Shown here one piece after another: positions 1-4,332 of a DNA stretch of 5,385 bases. Position 1 is the stretch's first letter, and the number at the start of each line of letters is the position of its first letter. Origin of the DNA: SURF-58 sp041305085 (GTDB taxonomy: Archaea; Nanobdellota; Nanobdellia; Woesearchaeales; UBA9642); NCBI GenBank assembly GCA_041305085.1, contig JBFYMA010000037.1:1-5385 (forward strand). The letters are read 5' to 3'. The notes under the pieces were generated by a model. It was not told the DNA's origin, searched no databases, and worked only from the letters and a program-made list of their open reading frames with translations. The position numbers and the translations under genes are program-made.

Positions 1-38
1 TTGGTCGCTTTGTGTGCTGAGCGTAGCGAACGCCACTA

Positions 39-55
39 AGAAAACAAAGTTTTCT
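39..55. repeat. Perfect 7-bp hairpin
   Basis: AGAAAAC (39-45) and GTTTTCT (49-55) are perfect inverted repeats around an AAA loop. On its own it is short and A/T-rich, so it may be incidental, but it begins a run of inverted repeats that continues to about 500. Confidence 0.4.
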
Positions 56-102
56 GTGTTGCCTGGCTCGCCTCATGCTATATTTTGGTGCAGCAAGACC
101 AT

Positions 103-121
103 CCCCGAGGGGGCCAACCCC
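103..121. repeat. Alternating C4/G5/C4 runs with two exclusive pairings
   Basis: CCCC at 103-106, GGGGG at 109-113 and CCCC at 118-121 lie in sequence. The central G run can pair with either C run but not both, which in RNA would give two mutually exclusive hairpins. The left pairing would have only a two-base loop, so the right one (loop CCAA) is sterically more likely. Confidence 0.3.
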
Positions 122-187
122 TTTGCCTATTGAGTCTATACAACAACAGGTTTCGCAGGAATAGCAAAAAATATGCTTAGAAATAAC

Positions 188-242
188 AAAAATCACCCAC
201 TATCCCTGGGCTAAAGCCGAGGGGTATTTGTGGGCGATTTTT
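188..242. repeat. Long rod-like imperfect hairpin
   Basis: The 5' arm at 188-200 (AAAAATCACCCAC) pairs with 230-242 (GTGGGCGATTTTT) over 13 positions with one A-C mismatch. The stem continues inward with 201-207 against 220-226 (seven pairs, one of them G-U) and then GGC 209-211 against GCC 216-218 around a TAAA loop. A three-base TTT bulge at 227-229 and one G-G mismatch are the only interruptions. The 3' arm ends in five T residues, so a forward transcript could stop here as at a factor-independent terminator. It could also be the subterminal hairpin of a small mobile element or a processed structured RNA. Confidence 0.6.
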
Positions 243-248
243 GGGATG

Positions 249-315
249 GAAAATTTCGACCTGAAGGTCGGGGTATTAAACCCCAACAAAATTCCTCCTT
301 TTAGTCGAAATTTTC
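249..315. repeat. 12-bp perfect inverted repeat enclosing two hairpins
   Basis: GAAAATTTCGAC (249-260) and GTCGAAATTTTC (304-315) are perfect inverted repeats 43 bp apart. Inside are two more perfect hairpins: CGACC 257-261 with GGTCG 266-270 (loop TGAA), and GGGGT 270-274 with ACCCC 280-284 (loop ATTAA). The first inner hairpin uses bases 257-260 that also belong to the outer stem, so outer and inner pairing compete. This gives either a junction closed by the outer stem or an alternative fold. No protein-coding explanation is evident. Confidence 0.6.
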
Positions 316-372
316 AATAAATTTCTGGCATCCCTTTGGGACATTCCGGACAGAGCCCACACCATAATAAAA

Positions 373-380
373 TTTATATA
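373..380 (+). promoter_or_regulatory. TATA box for an unassigned forward transcript
   Basis: TTTATATA at 373-380 lies in an A/T-rich stretch and is centred 26.5 bp before the ATG at 403. That matches the spacing seen for the well-supported genes of this window, about 27-28 bp. It predicts a transcript starting near 403 that runs through the hairpins at 452-497. The A/T-rich setting means a chance match is possible. Confidence 0.45.
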
Positions 381-402
381 GATTTAATTATAATCAATTA
401 TT

Positions 403-441
403 ATGTCAGAAATAACAAAAATGTGCATTATAACTGAATAG
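403..441 (+). CDS. Possible leaderless 12-codon micro-ORF
   Basis: The frame reads MSEITKMCIITE and ends in TAG. Its ATG falls where the transcript from the TATA box at 373-380 would begin, so it would be leaderless. Two strong hairpins follow from ten bases after the stop. It might be a leader-type peptide, the start of a gene interrupted by the hairpin sequence, or chance. The first six codons lie almost entirely within the 15-bp repeat at 408-422, which argues against a conserved protein origin. Confidence 0.2.
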   Translation: MSEITKMCIITE

Positions 442-451
442 CTCGCCCTAT

Positions 452-471
452 CCCCTGCCTTTAGGCAGGGG
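452..471. repeat. Perfect 8-bp G/C-rich hairpin
   Basis: CCCCTGCC (452-459) and GGCAGGGG (464-471) pair perfectly around a TTTA loop. This is the most stable short hairpin in the window. It starts ten bases after the stop codon of the 12-codon open frame at 403-441 and directly abuts the next hairpin. Confidence 0.6.
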
Positions 472-497
472 TGCAGAGCAATCAAGGATTGCTGCAC
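471..497. repeat. Two-segment hairpin (5+6 bp) with GA bulge
   Basis: GTGCA 471-475 pairs with TGCAC 493-497, and GCAATC 478-483 pairs with GATTGC 487-492 around an AAG loop. The only interruption is a GA bulge at 476-477. It shares base 471 with the preceding hairpin, so in RNA the two stems would sit next to each other and might stack coaxially. Confidence 0.55.
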
Positions 498-547
498 TCT
501 GTGATATTCAACCCTGCGCAATTTTCAATAAGGAAATTTGAAAAAAA

Positions 548-580
548 TATTTATACTAAGCAGGAATACAGGTTTATAGC
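548..580 (+). promoter_or_regulatory. Candidate TATA boxes for the methyltransferase gene
   Basis: Two candidates precede the ATG at 622: TATTTATACT at 548-557, with a start expected near 580, and TTTATAGC at 573-580, with a start expected near 603. Either gives a short leader of about 18-42 bases, so unlike its neighbours this gene would not be leaderless. I see no Shine-Dalgarno before the ATG. Confidence 0.4.
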
Positions 581-621
581 ATAATGTTTCCAAGTTCAAT
601 CCTGTAATTTAGGTTTTCAAA

Positions 622-1311
622 ATGGTAAAAATCATCAAGAGAGAAACAGTAAGAACTTTTTACGAAAATGCGATAGCTGAAAACATCTCCTCGAAGGAAG
701 GCCTTGCTGAACCAACAACACAGGAGTTTAAGAATGTTCTTAAAAAATATTCTCAAGGAAATGCTCTTGACCTTGGGTACTGCTTTGGAAAATACTCAAT
801 GGAGGCTGCAAAAAAAGGGCTAAATGTATGGGCAATTGATTTCATAAGCCCAAAACATCTTAAGAGCAAAGTCAGAAACAAGAAGTACGGAAAAAATATT
901 CACATAATCAAAAAAGACATAAACTCGTATAATATAAGCCAAAAATACTCCATTATAATAGCCAAAGACACGCTGCATTTTCTGCCAAAGAAAAAGCTGC
1001 TTCAGGTTATAAAAAAAATCTCTGAAAATACTTCTCCAAAAGGCAGCAACTACCTTGTTTTATTTACAAACATCAAAAGAAATTTTCTGGACGGAAAAAA
1101 GATCATTATTGAAAACGAGGCAGAAATATCCAGAACAGAGTTTGTCAGGTTCATAAAAAAAATTTATAAAAACAAAAGCTGGAAGCTGGCAATAAAGACT
1201 GCAAAGCATAAAGAAGAGATGCACGAAGGCCTGGAAATGCCATTTAAATTCTGTGCAGATAAAGTGACAGTGATTGCTGAGAAAGAAGAAAATACAAGAC
1301 TAGAGAAATAG
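622..1311 (+). CDS. TehB-like class I SAM-dependent methyltransferase
   Basis: This 229-residue protein has the outline of a class I (Rossmann-fold) S-adenosylmethionine methyltransferase. Motif I is ALDLGYCFGKYS (residues 48-59). The end of strand 2 is WAIDF with the expected acidic residue D73. A third acidic position is D99 (IKKDI), and IIIAKDTLHFLP (111-122) fits strand 4. Layout and the C-terminal HEGLEMPFKFCADKVTVIAEK-type ending resemble the TehB/tellurite-resistance methyltransferase group. Motif I is eroded: the usual GCGxG is GYCFG, keeping only the first and last glycines, so SAM binding may be altered. The start is the first ATG after an in-frame TAG at 610-612. The substrate is unknown, and tellurite resistance should not be inferred. 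The gene is monocistronic and convergent with the pair at 1354-1891. Confidence 0.8.
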   Translation: MVKIIKRETVRTFYENAIAENISSKEGLAEPTTQEFKNVLKKYSQGNALDLGYCFGKYSMEAAKKGLNVWAIDFISPKHLKSKVRNKKYGKNIHIIKKDINSYNISQKYSIIIAKDTLHFLPKKKLLQVIKKISENTSPKGSNYLVLFTNIKRNFLDGKKIIIENEAEISRTEFVRFIKKIYKNKSWKLAIKTAKHKEEMHEGLEMPFKFCADKVTVIAEKEENTRLEK

Positions 1312-1335
1312 CAAAAGCAAAAATCAAAAAGCAAC
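1312..1335 (-). terminator. U-rich terminator for the minus-strand small-gene pair
   Basis: Read on the minus strand, this stretch gives GCTTTTTGATTTTTGCTTTT, three T runs just past the stop of the 37-residue gene. Archaeal termination typically uses U-rich tracts without a needed hairpin. The convergent methyltransferase gene ends at 1311, so the tract fills the gap between the two transcripts. Confidence 0.5.
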
Positions 1336-1353
1336 GACACACAAACTAAATGC

Positions 1354-1467
1354 CTAGAGTCCTAACAGGCTTCTGGTCCTTGCAGTCTCATACTCTTCCA
1401 GTGCATCCTCCAAAAAATCAAATTCCTCTTCATAGGTGTTCAGATCCCAGATTATGTGACTTTCCAT
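1354..1467 (-). CDS. Overlapping 37-residue acidic small protein
   Basis: An ATG at 1467-1465 opens a 37-codon frame ending in TAG (1356-1354). It overlaps the last 38 bases of the 153-residue gene in another frame. GGAGG (plus-strand CCTCC at 1474-1478) sits six bases before the ATG, the best Shine-Dalgarno in the window, which suggests coupled translation within an operon. The protein has eleven Asp/Glu against two Arg and no Lys. It has an acidic, probably helical core (EEEFDFLEDALEEYE, residues 13-27) and a C-terminal RTRSLLGL segment. I do not recognise a family. Alternatives are a programmed frameshift extension of the upstream protein, or an upstream frame broken by mutation. The SD plus ATG favours a separate gene. 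Confidence 0.55.
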   Translation of the reverse strand: MESHIIWDLNTYEEEFDFLEDALEEYETARTRSLLGL

Positions 1468-1891
1468 AGTCTTCCTCCGATTTTGTTGGCTTAGAGCTGT
1501 TTATTATTTGTTCGATAGTCTTATAAATCACTTTATAAGGACTCTTTCCAAAATTATTCTTTTCGAGTTCAGGAATAGAAATATTGCCAGAATACTTTGC
1601 CTGAATTTCCTGCAGATTAACAAACTGGAACCTGTCAGATCCAGTAAGAATGATTTTTATGCCAGGGTTTCTTTCCACAAGCTGCCCCACAACATCTATG
1701 CTTCTATTGTTTTTGGCTGCCTCGATTGTGTTGTAGTCAAGCACTGCTGCAGAAAAAGACTCATCCTTCAAATGGCCAAACCCATAGTAAGGGAATATTT
1801 CATGGCTATTCCCAAGAATATTTTTGAGAAACTCATAAAGAGTGTTTTTTTCCTCTGAAACTCCCAGGAGAATGTTGCTTATTTTTTCCAC
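1430..1891 (-). CDS. Receiver-like alpha/beta protein of unknown function
   Basis: The protein is 153 residues long with a GTG start. Its order of elements resembles a response-regulator receiver fold. A first strand near SNILLGVSEEKN (5-16) is followed by a helix, then a strand AAVLDY whose D sits where the phosphoacceptor would be (residues 48-53). A helix follows, then the strand IKIILTGSD (74-82) with Thr-Gly at the usual signalling position. The acidic pair normally ending strand 1 is not obvious, so if it is a receiver it may not be phosphorylated. The C-terminal 25 residues are polar and overlap the next gene. No output domain and no histidine kinase are visible. An in-frame TAA at 1931-1933 limits upstream extension, and no good Shine-Dalgarno precedes the GTG. 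The fold assignment is by pattern only. Confidence 0.6.
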   Translation of the reverse strand: MEKISNILLGVSEEKNTLYEFLKNILGNSHEIFPYYGFGHLKDESFSAAVLDYNTIEAAKNNRSIDVVGQLVERNPGIKIILTGSDRFQFVNLQEIQAKYSGNISIPELEKNNFGKSPYKVIYKTIEQIINSSKPTKSEEDYGKSHNLGSEHL

Positions 1892-1949
1892 CCTTTGCAG
1901 TTTTTTAAGCTGACCGCTATTTTTTTGATATTATTAATGGCAATGCTAA

Positions 1950-1957
1950 TATATAAA
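1950..1957 (-). promoter_or_regulatory. TATA box for the receiver-like gene pair
   Basis: On the minus strand this reads TTTATATA. Transcription would begin near 1926, giving a leader of about 35 bases before the GTG at 1891. It is divergent from the promoter of the RHH-nucleotidyltransferase gene, with the two TATA boxes about 50 bp apart. Factors bound between them could affect both genes. Confidence 0.45.
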
Positions 1958-1970
1958 TGTTATGATTTTA

Positions 1971-2000
1971 TAAGATAAAATAAGATAATGTAAGGAAAAC
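1971..2000 (+). promoter_or_regulatory. Three 10-bp-phased direct repeats, candidate RHH operator
   Basis: TAAGATAAAA (1971-1980), TAAGATAATG (1981-1990) and TAAGGAAAAC (1991-2000) follow one another at an exact 10-bp period, sharing TAAG and neighbouring A residues. They end directly at the TATA box at 2001 and cover the BRE position. Tandem half-sites on one face of the helix are typical operators for ribbon-helix-helix repressors, and the gene that follows begins with such a domain. Autoregulation is therefore a reasonable inference. The A/T-rich sequence makes chance similarity possible. A TTTTAT/ATAAAA inverted repeat (1966-1971, 1975-1980) overlaps the first unit. Confidence 0.4.
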
Positions 2001-2008
2001 TTTATAAA
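2001..2008 (+). promoter_or_regulatory. TATA box of the RHH-nucleotidyltransferase gene
   Basis: TTTATAAA is centred 28.5 bp before the ATG at 2033, so the mRNA should start at or within a base or two of the start codon (leaderless). A purine-rich GGAAAAC directly upstream fits a BRE. Confidence 0.65.
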
Positions 2009-2032
2009 TTCTGCCAACAATACCAATCCAAA

Positions 2033-2857
2033 ATGAAGGAGAGGGTAACACTTACTGTTGATTCTGAACTGCTGAAACAGATTGACGAGACTGTAGACTC
2101 CACCCAGATAAAGAACAGGAGCCACGCTGTGGAACTTCTTCTTATAAAAGGAATGGGTCACAGAAAGCCAAGAAAGGCAGTAATACTTGCAGGAGGCAAA
2201 GCAGTAAAAGTAGGCAATGAAAAAATGCCCAGGCCAATGATAAGGGTCAACCACAAGCCATTCCTTGAATACAACATAGAGCTTCTGAAAAAGTATGACA
2301 TAAAAGAAATCTTCATAATCTGCGGAGAAGAGAGCAGTAAAATAAAGCAGTACTTTGGCTCAGGCATAGACATGGGAGTAAAAATAACTTATATAGAAGA
2401 GCCCCACCCTATGGGAACAGCAGGCGCACTAACACTTGCCAGGCACTACCTGACAGAAACATTCATCGTATGCAATGGCGACGAGCTGAAAAACATAAAC
2501 ATAAACGACCTATACAACTTCCACAATGAAAACGGAGGCATAAGCACTATTGCACTGACAACGCTTGAAGACCCAAGCAATTACGGAGTTGCCCTATTGA
2601 ACGGCAACAAGGTAATGACATTCATTGAAAAGCCCTCAAAAAACAACACAATATCCAACCTGATAAATGCCGGGCTCTACATAATGGATCCAAAAGTGTT
2701 CAAGTATATTCCTGAAGGGTTCGGGATGATAGAGCAGGAAGTTTTCCCAAAGCTCGCAGGCGAGGAAAAGCTGATGGGCTATGTTTTCGGCGGCCAATGG
2801 TTTGACTCAGAGCCTGAAAGGATAAGAAAAGCAGAAAAGCACTGGAAAGAGCTCTGA
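2033..2857 (+). CDS. RHH domain fused to sugar-nucleotidyltransferase-like domain
   Basis: The 274-residue protein has two parts. Residues 1-42 look like a ribbon-helix-helix DNA-binding domain: strand RVTLTVD (4-10), helix SELLKQIDETVD (11-22), then the NRSHAVELLLIKG helix (28-40). Residues 47-274 match the NTP-transferase fold of sugar-1-phosphate nucleotidylyltransferases: VILAGG (50-55), PRPMI (66-70), MGTAGAL (127-133), the metal-site NGDEL with D150, an EKP motif, an NAGLYIMDP strand, and W-F-D258 near the end where the second metal Asp is expected. The usual GxGTRLxPLT loop after LAGG is replaced by KAVKVGNEKM, so the signature arginine is missing and PKP has become PRP. Activity is therefore uncertain. 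It may be an active enzyme, a ligand-sensing regulator or an enzyme that represses its own gene. No other sugar-nucleotide genes lie nearby. Confidence 0.85.
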   Translation: MKERVTLTVDSELLKQIDETVDSTQIKNRSHAVELLLIKGMGHRKPRKAVILAGGKAVKVGNEKMPRPMIRVNHKPFLEYNIELLKKYDIKEIFIICGEESSKIKQYFGSGIDMGVKITYIEEPHPMGTAGALTLARHYLTETFIVCNGDELKNININDLYNFHNENGGISTIALTTLEDPSNYGVALLNGNKVMTFIEKPSKNNTISNLINAGLYIMDPKVFKYIPEGFGMIEQEVFPKLAGEEKLMGYVFGGQWFDSEPERIRKAEKHWKEL

Positions 2858-2884
2858 GAGTTATCTAATTCTTAATCCCTACTT

Positions 2885-3538
2885 CTAAATAGCTGAAAAA
2901 AGTGCTGCAAAAATACCAACCATTATTATAAATGCAAAAAAAAGCAGCACAGGAATTATCAAAAGCGACAAAAACGCCCTGCCCGGAGAAAACCTCTGGA
3001 ACATTGCAAGCCCGACAGTCTGGACATACAAAGAATGGATAACAGATGCAATAACCAGCACAAACAATATTATAAAATAAGGCGCAAGCACTCCAATAAA
3101 TGTGAATGCACTATTCAAAGAGGTAAACTGCGAGGGAAAAACAGCAAAAAAAACTGCAGAAACAATAGAAATAACCAGGCTGTAAAAAAACCCTACCATC
3201 GAGCCATAGGTTACTGGCTTAAACGTGTTGAAAAACCCCTGCTTTCCACCCAGAATCATTACTCCAAGATGGGTTATGCCTGCTGAGATAAAAGGCCCTG
3301 CAAATGCAGCAGCAACAACTATCAGTATCATGAAAAAATAGTATAATCCTATTGCTAAACTGGAATTGTATGAAGCAGCGACCTGGGGAATCTGGAGAAC
3401 CATGCTTATGAACTCAACTATTAAAAACACTACTGCAAAAGGCAGAAGCACGTTAGTAATCCGGAATTCTTTCTCAACCTCTTTGAAGAAATGCCTGGGC
3501 CTTGCAAAAACTCTGAATAGTTTCTCGAAATAATTCAT
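2885..3538 (-). CDS. Yip1-like multi-pass membrane protein
   Basis: This 217-residue protein has a short charged N-terminus (FARPRHFFKEVEKEF, residues 11-25) followed by about five hydrophobic segments, near 30-50, 62-88, 112-134, 140-170 and 185-215. The RPRHFF start, the GGKQGFFNTFKPVTYGS loop (97-113) and the overall layout fit the Yip1/YIF1-like integral membrane family, common and mostly uncharacterised in archaea. It should sit in the cytoplasmic membrane. No catalytic motif is visible, and a role is not assigned. It has its own leaderless promoter and is convergent with the RHH-nucleotidyltransferase gene, 27 bp away. Confidence 0.75.
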   Translation of the reverse strand: MNYFEKLFRVFARPRHFFKEVEKEFRITNVLLPFAVVFLIVEFISMVLQIPQVAASYNSSLAIGLYYFFMILIVVAAAFAGPFISAGITHLGVMILGGKQGFFNTFKPVTYGSMVGFFYSLVISIVSAVFFAVFPSQFTSLNSAFTFIGVLAPYFIILFVLVIASVIHSLYVQTVGLAMFQRFSPGRAFLSLLIIPVLLFFAFIIMVGIFAALFSAI

Positions 3539-3561
3539 AGACAGAGAAGAAACAGTTATTA

Positions 3562-3569
3562 TTTATAAA
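3562..3569 (-). promoter_or_regulatory. TATA box of the Yip1-like gene
   Basis: Minus-strand TTTATAAA is centred 27.5 bp upstream of the ATG at 3538, predicting a leaderless transcript. It lies in the 57-bp gap after the phosphoesterase gene, so the two genes are probably separately transcribed. Confidence 0.65.
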
Positions 3570-3584
3570 AATTGCTTAAATCAA

Positions 3585-3597
3585 GAGATAAAATCTC
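3585..3597 (-). terminator. Small stem with downstream T run after the phosphoesterase gene
   Basis: GAGAT (3585-3589) and ATCTC (3593-3597) form a 5-bp stem around AAA, overlapping the phosphoesterase stop codon. On the minus strand a TTTTT run follows around 3567-3571. It could help end the phosphoesterase transcript, but the same T run is part of the Yip1-like gene's promoter region. Confidence 0.25.
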
Positions 3598-4300
3598 AGT
3601 AATGCTCGCACACTTTTCCAAAGTCATATATTTTGTCACCCACCACGAACACTTCAAAGTCATCGATGTTCTTCAGGAATGGGCTCAGCAGCTTTTCGCA
3701 CAGGATGTTTGTGCCTTCTGAGAGCAGGTTGAAAGAGGGCACAACAACAAGGTTTTTTCTCCTGTACATTCCAACCAAAAAGCACTTGAAGGACTCCCTT
3801 CTTATGGAGTCATCAATAGTAATGGCAGGATGCTCATGGCCTATTATGACTGTCTTTGCTTTTTTGAAATTTTCATCATTTGGAATCTCGTGGCCATGGC
3901 AGATGTAGAATCCGTTGAAGGCAAAAAAATCCTTTACTTCAACGTTTCTTTTTTTGGCAATTGGTCCAAGGATGCTGTCGTGGTTGCCCTTTACCAGCAC
4001 AAGCCTTGAGTGCTTTGACAGCAAATCTATCAGCTGCAAAACATTCCGCCATTCCTCATTTGTTATTCTTCCAAACTCGTGCTTCAGGTCTCCATTTATT
4101 ATAATGGTCTTGGGCCTTGTTTTTTTTAACAGCAAGTTAAGCCTTTCGAGCAGCTCTGAAAAGTGGAGCTTTGGGATAAAAATCCCTTCACTGACAAGAT
4201 TTTCCTCCAAACCAAGGTGAAGGTCTCCAATAACAAGTATTTTCGGAACTGGCAAAAACACTGAAAGGTCCACAAACTGTAATCCTTTTATAGGGCTCAT
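3596..4300 (-). CDS. Archaeal calcineurin-like metallophosphoesterase
   Basis: The 234-residue protein carries the full metal-binding set of the calcineurin-like phosphoesterase superfamily: GDLHLG (25-30), NGDLKHEF (69-76), KGNHD (104-108), HGHE (135-138) and GHEHP (154-158). These Asp, His and Asn residues bind two metal ions for phosphodiester or phosphomonoester hydrolysis. The GDLHLGxE start and the KHEFG after the second motif fit the archaeal group sometimes labelled SbcD-related, whose bacterial relatives occur beside Lhr-type helicases. No helicase or nuclease partner is present here, so the substrate is unknown. It follows uS7 by 32 bp on the same strand. The start ATG is preceded by a weak TATA-like box, so it may be transcribed alone or with uS7. 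Confidence 0.88.
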   Translation of the reverse strand: MSPIKGLQFVDLSVFLPVPKILVIGDLHLGLEENLVSEGIFIPKLHFSELLERLNLLLKKTRPKTIIINGDLKHEFGRITNEEWRNVLQLIDLLSKHSRLVLVKGNHDSILGPIAKKRNVEVKDFFAFNGFYICHGHEIPNDENFKKAKTVIIGHEHPAITIDDSIRRESFKCFLVGMYRRKNLVVVPSFNLLSEGTNILCEKLLSPFLKNIDDFEVFVVGDKIYDFGKVCEHY

Positions 4301-4321
4301 GAGAAAAAGTAATTAAACAGC

Positions 4322-4332
4322 CATTAAAAAGT
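4322..4332 (-). promoter_or_regulatory. Weak TATA-like box before the phosphoesterase gene
   Basis: The minus strand reads ACTTTTTAATG, centred about 27 bp upstream of the ATG at 4300 and abutting the uS7 stop codon. The position matches the leaderless promoters here, but the sequence departs from TTTATAAA. The T run could instead serve as the uS7 terminator. Confidence 0.3.

Larger units (their letters stand above)
179..422. repeat. 15-bp direct repeat pair (179-193 and 408-422)
   Basis: AGAAATAACAAAAAT occurs exactly twice, at 179-193 and 408-422. Each copy immediately precedes a hairpin-bearing block. The motif is A-rich, which raises the chance of coincidence, but 15 identical bases within about 230 bp of otherwise dissimilar sequence is notable. 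It could be a duplicated 5' boundary of a repeated element or, less likely, a long target-site duplication. Confidence 0.5.
309..531. repeat. 12-bp direct repeat pair (309-320 and 520-531)
   Basis: AATTTTCAATAA occurs at 309-320 and 520-531. The first copy overlaps the 3' arm of the 12-bp inverted repeat. Together with the 15-bp pair it makes both hairpin blocks (179-320 and 408-531) start and end with the same sequences while their interiors differ. Confidence 0.45.
1..621. other. Structured intergenic region without a convincing protein gene
   Basis: No reading frame here looks like a conserved protein. The first 130 bases are visibly richer in G and C than the rest and have short open stretches in two overlapping forward frames, so openness alone does not indicate coding. 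The region holds many inverted repeats: 39-55, 103-121, 188-242, 249-315, 452-471 and 471-497. It also holds two pairs of direct repeats, a good TATA box at 373-380 and the methyltransferase promoter near 550-580. It could encode structured RNA or be the remains of small hairpin-bearing mobile elements. I recognised no tRNA, rRNA, RNase P RNA, SRP RNA or CRISPR array in it. Confidence 0.6.

Noticed and set aside
1..50. GCTGA...CTAAG similarity to the 3' end of 23S rRNA
   Set aside because: The resemblance covers only a few bases with an insertion, and no other rRNA sequence flanks it.
2..214. Forward open frame reaching 130, then protein-like again to a TAA at 212-214, possible tail of an upstream gene or pseudogene
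   Set aside because: It has an in-frame TGA at 131-133 and no recognisable family. Another forward frame is equally open from 40 to 180, so openness reflects local composition. It remains possible that an upstream gene ends here.
200..298. Minus-strand 28-29 codon frame with TTG starts at 289/286 and a GGAGG at 298-294
   Set aside because: The frame runs straight through inverted repeats, needs a TTG start, and resembles no protein. The hairpins explain the sequence better.
590..603. GTTCAATCC resembling a tRNA T-loop
   Set aside because: No matching T stem, anticodon arm or acceptor stem surrounds it.
584..607. Seven-codon frame (MFPSSIL) just before the methyltransferase gene
   Set aside because: It is too short to judge, its spacing from the nearest TATA box is off, and there is no other support.
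1508..1858. Plus-strand 116-codon open frame
   Set aside because: It is antisense to the receiver-like gene, has no recognisable motifs, promoter or ribosome site, and its composition is that of a complementary-strand shadow.
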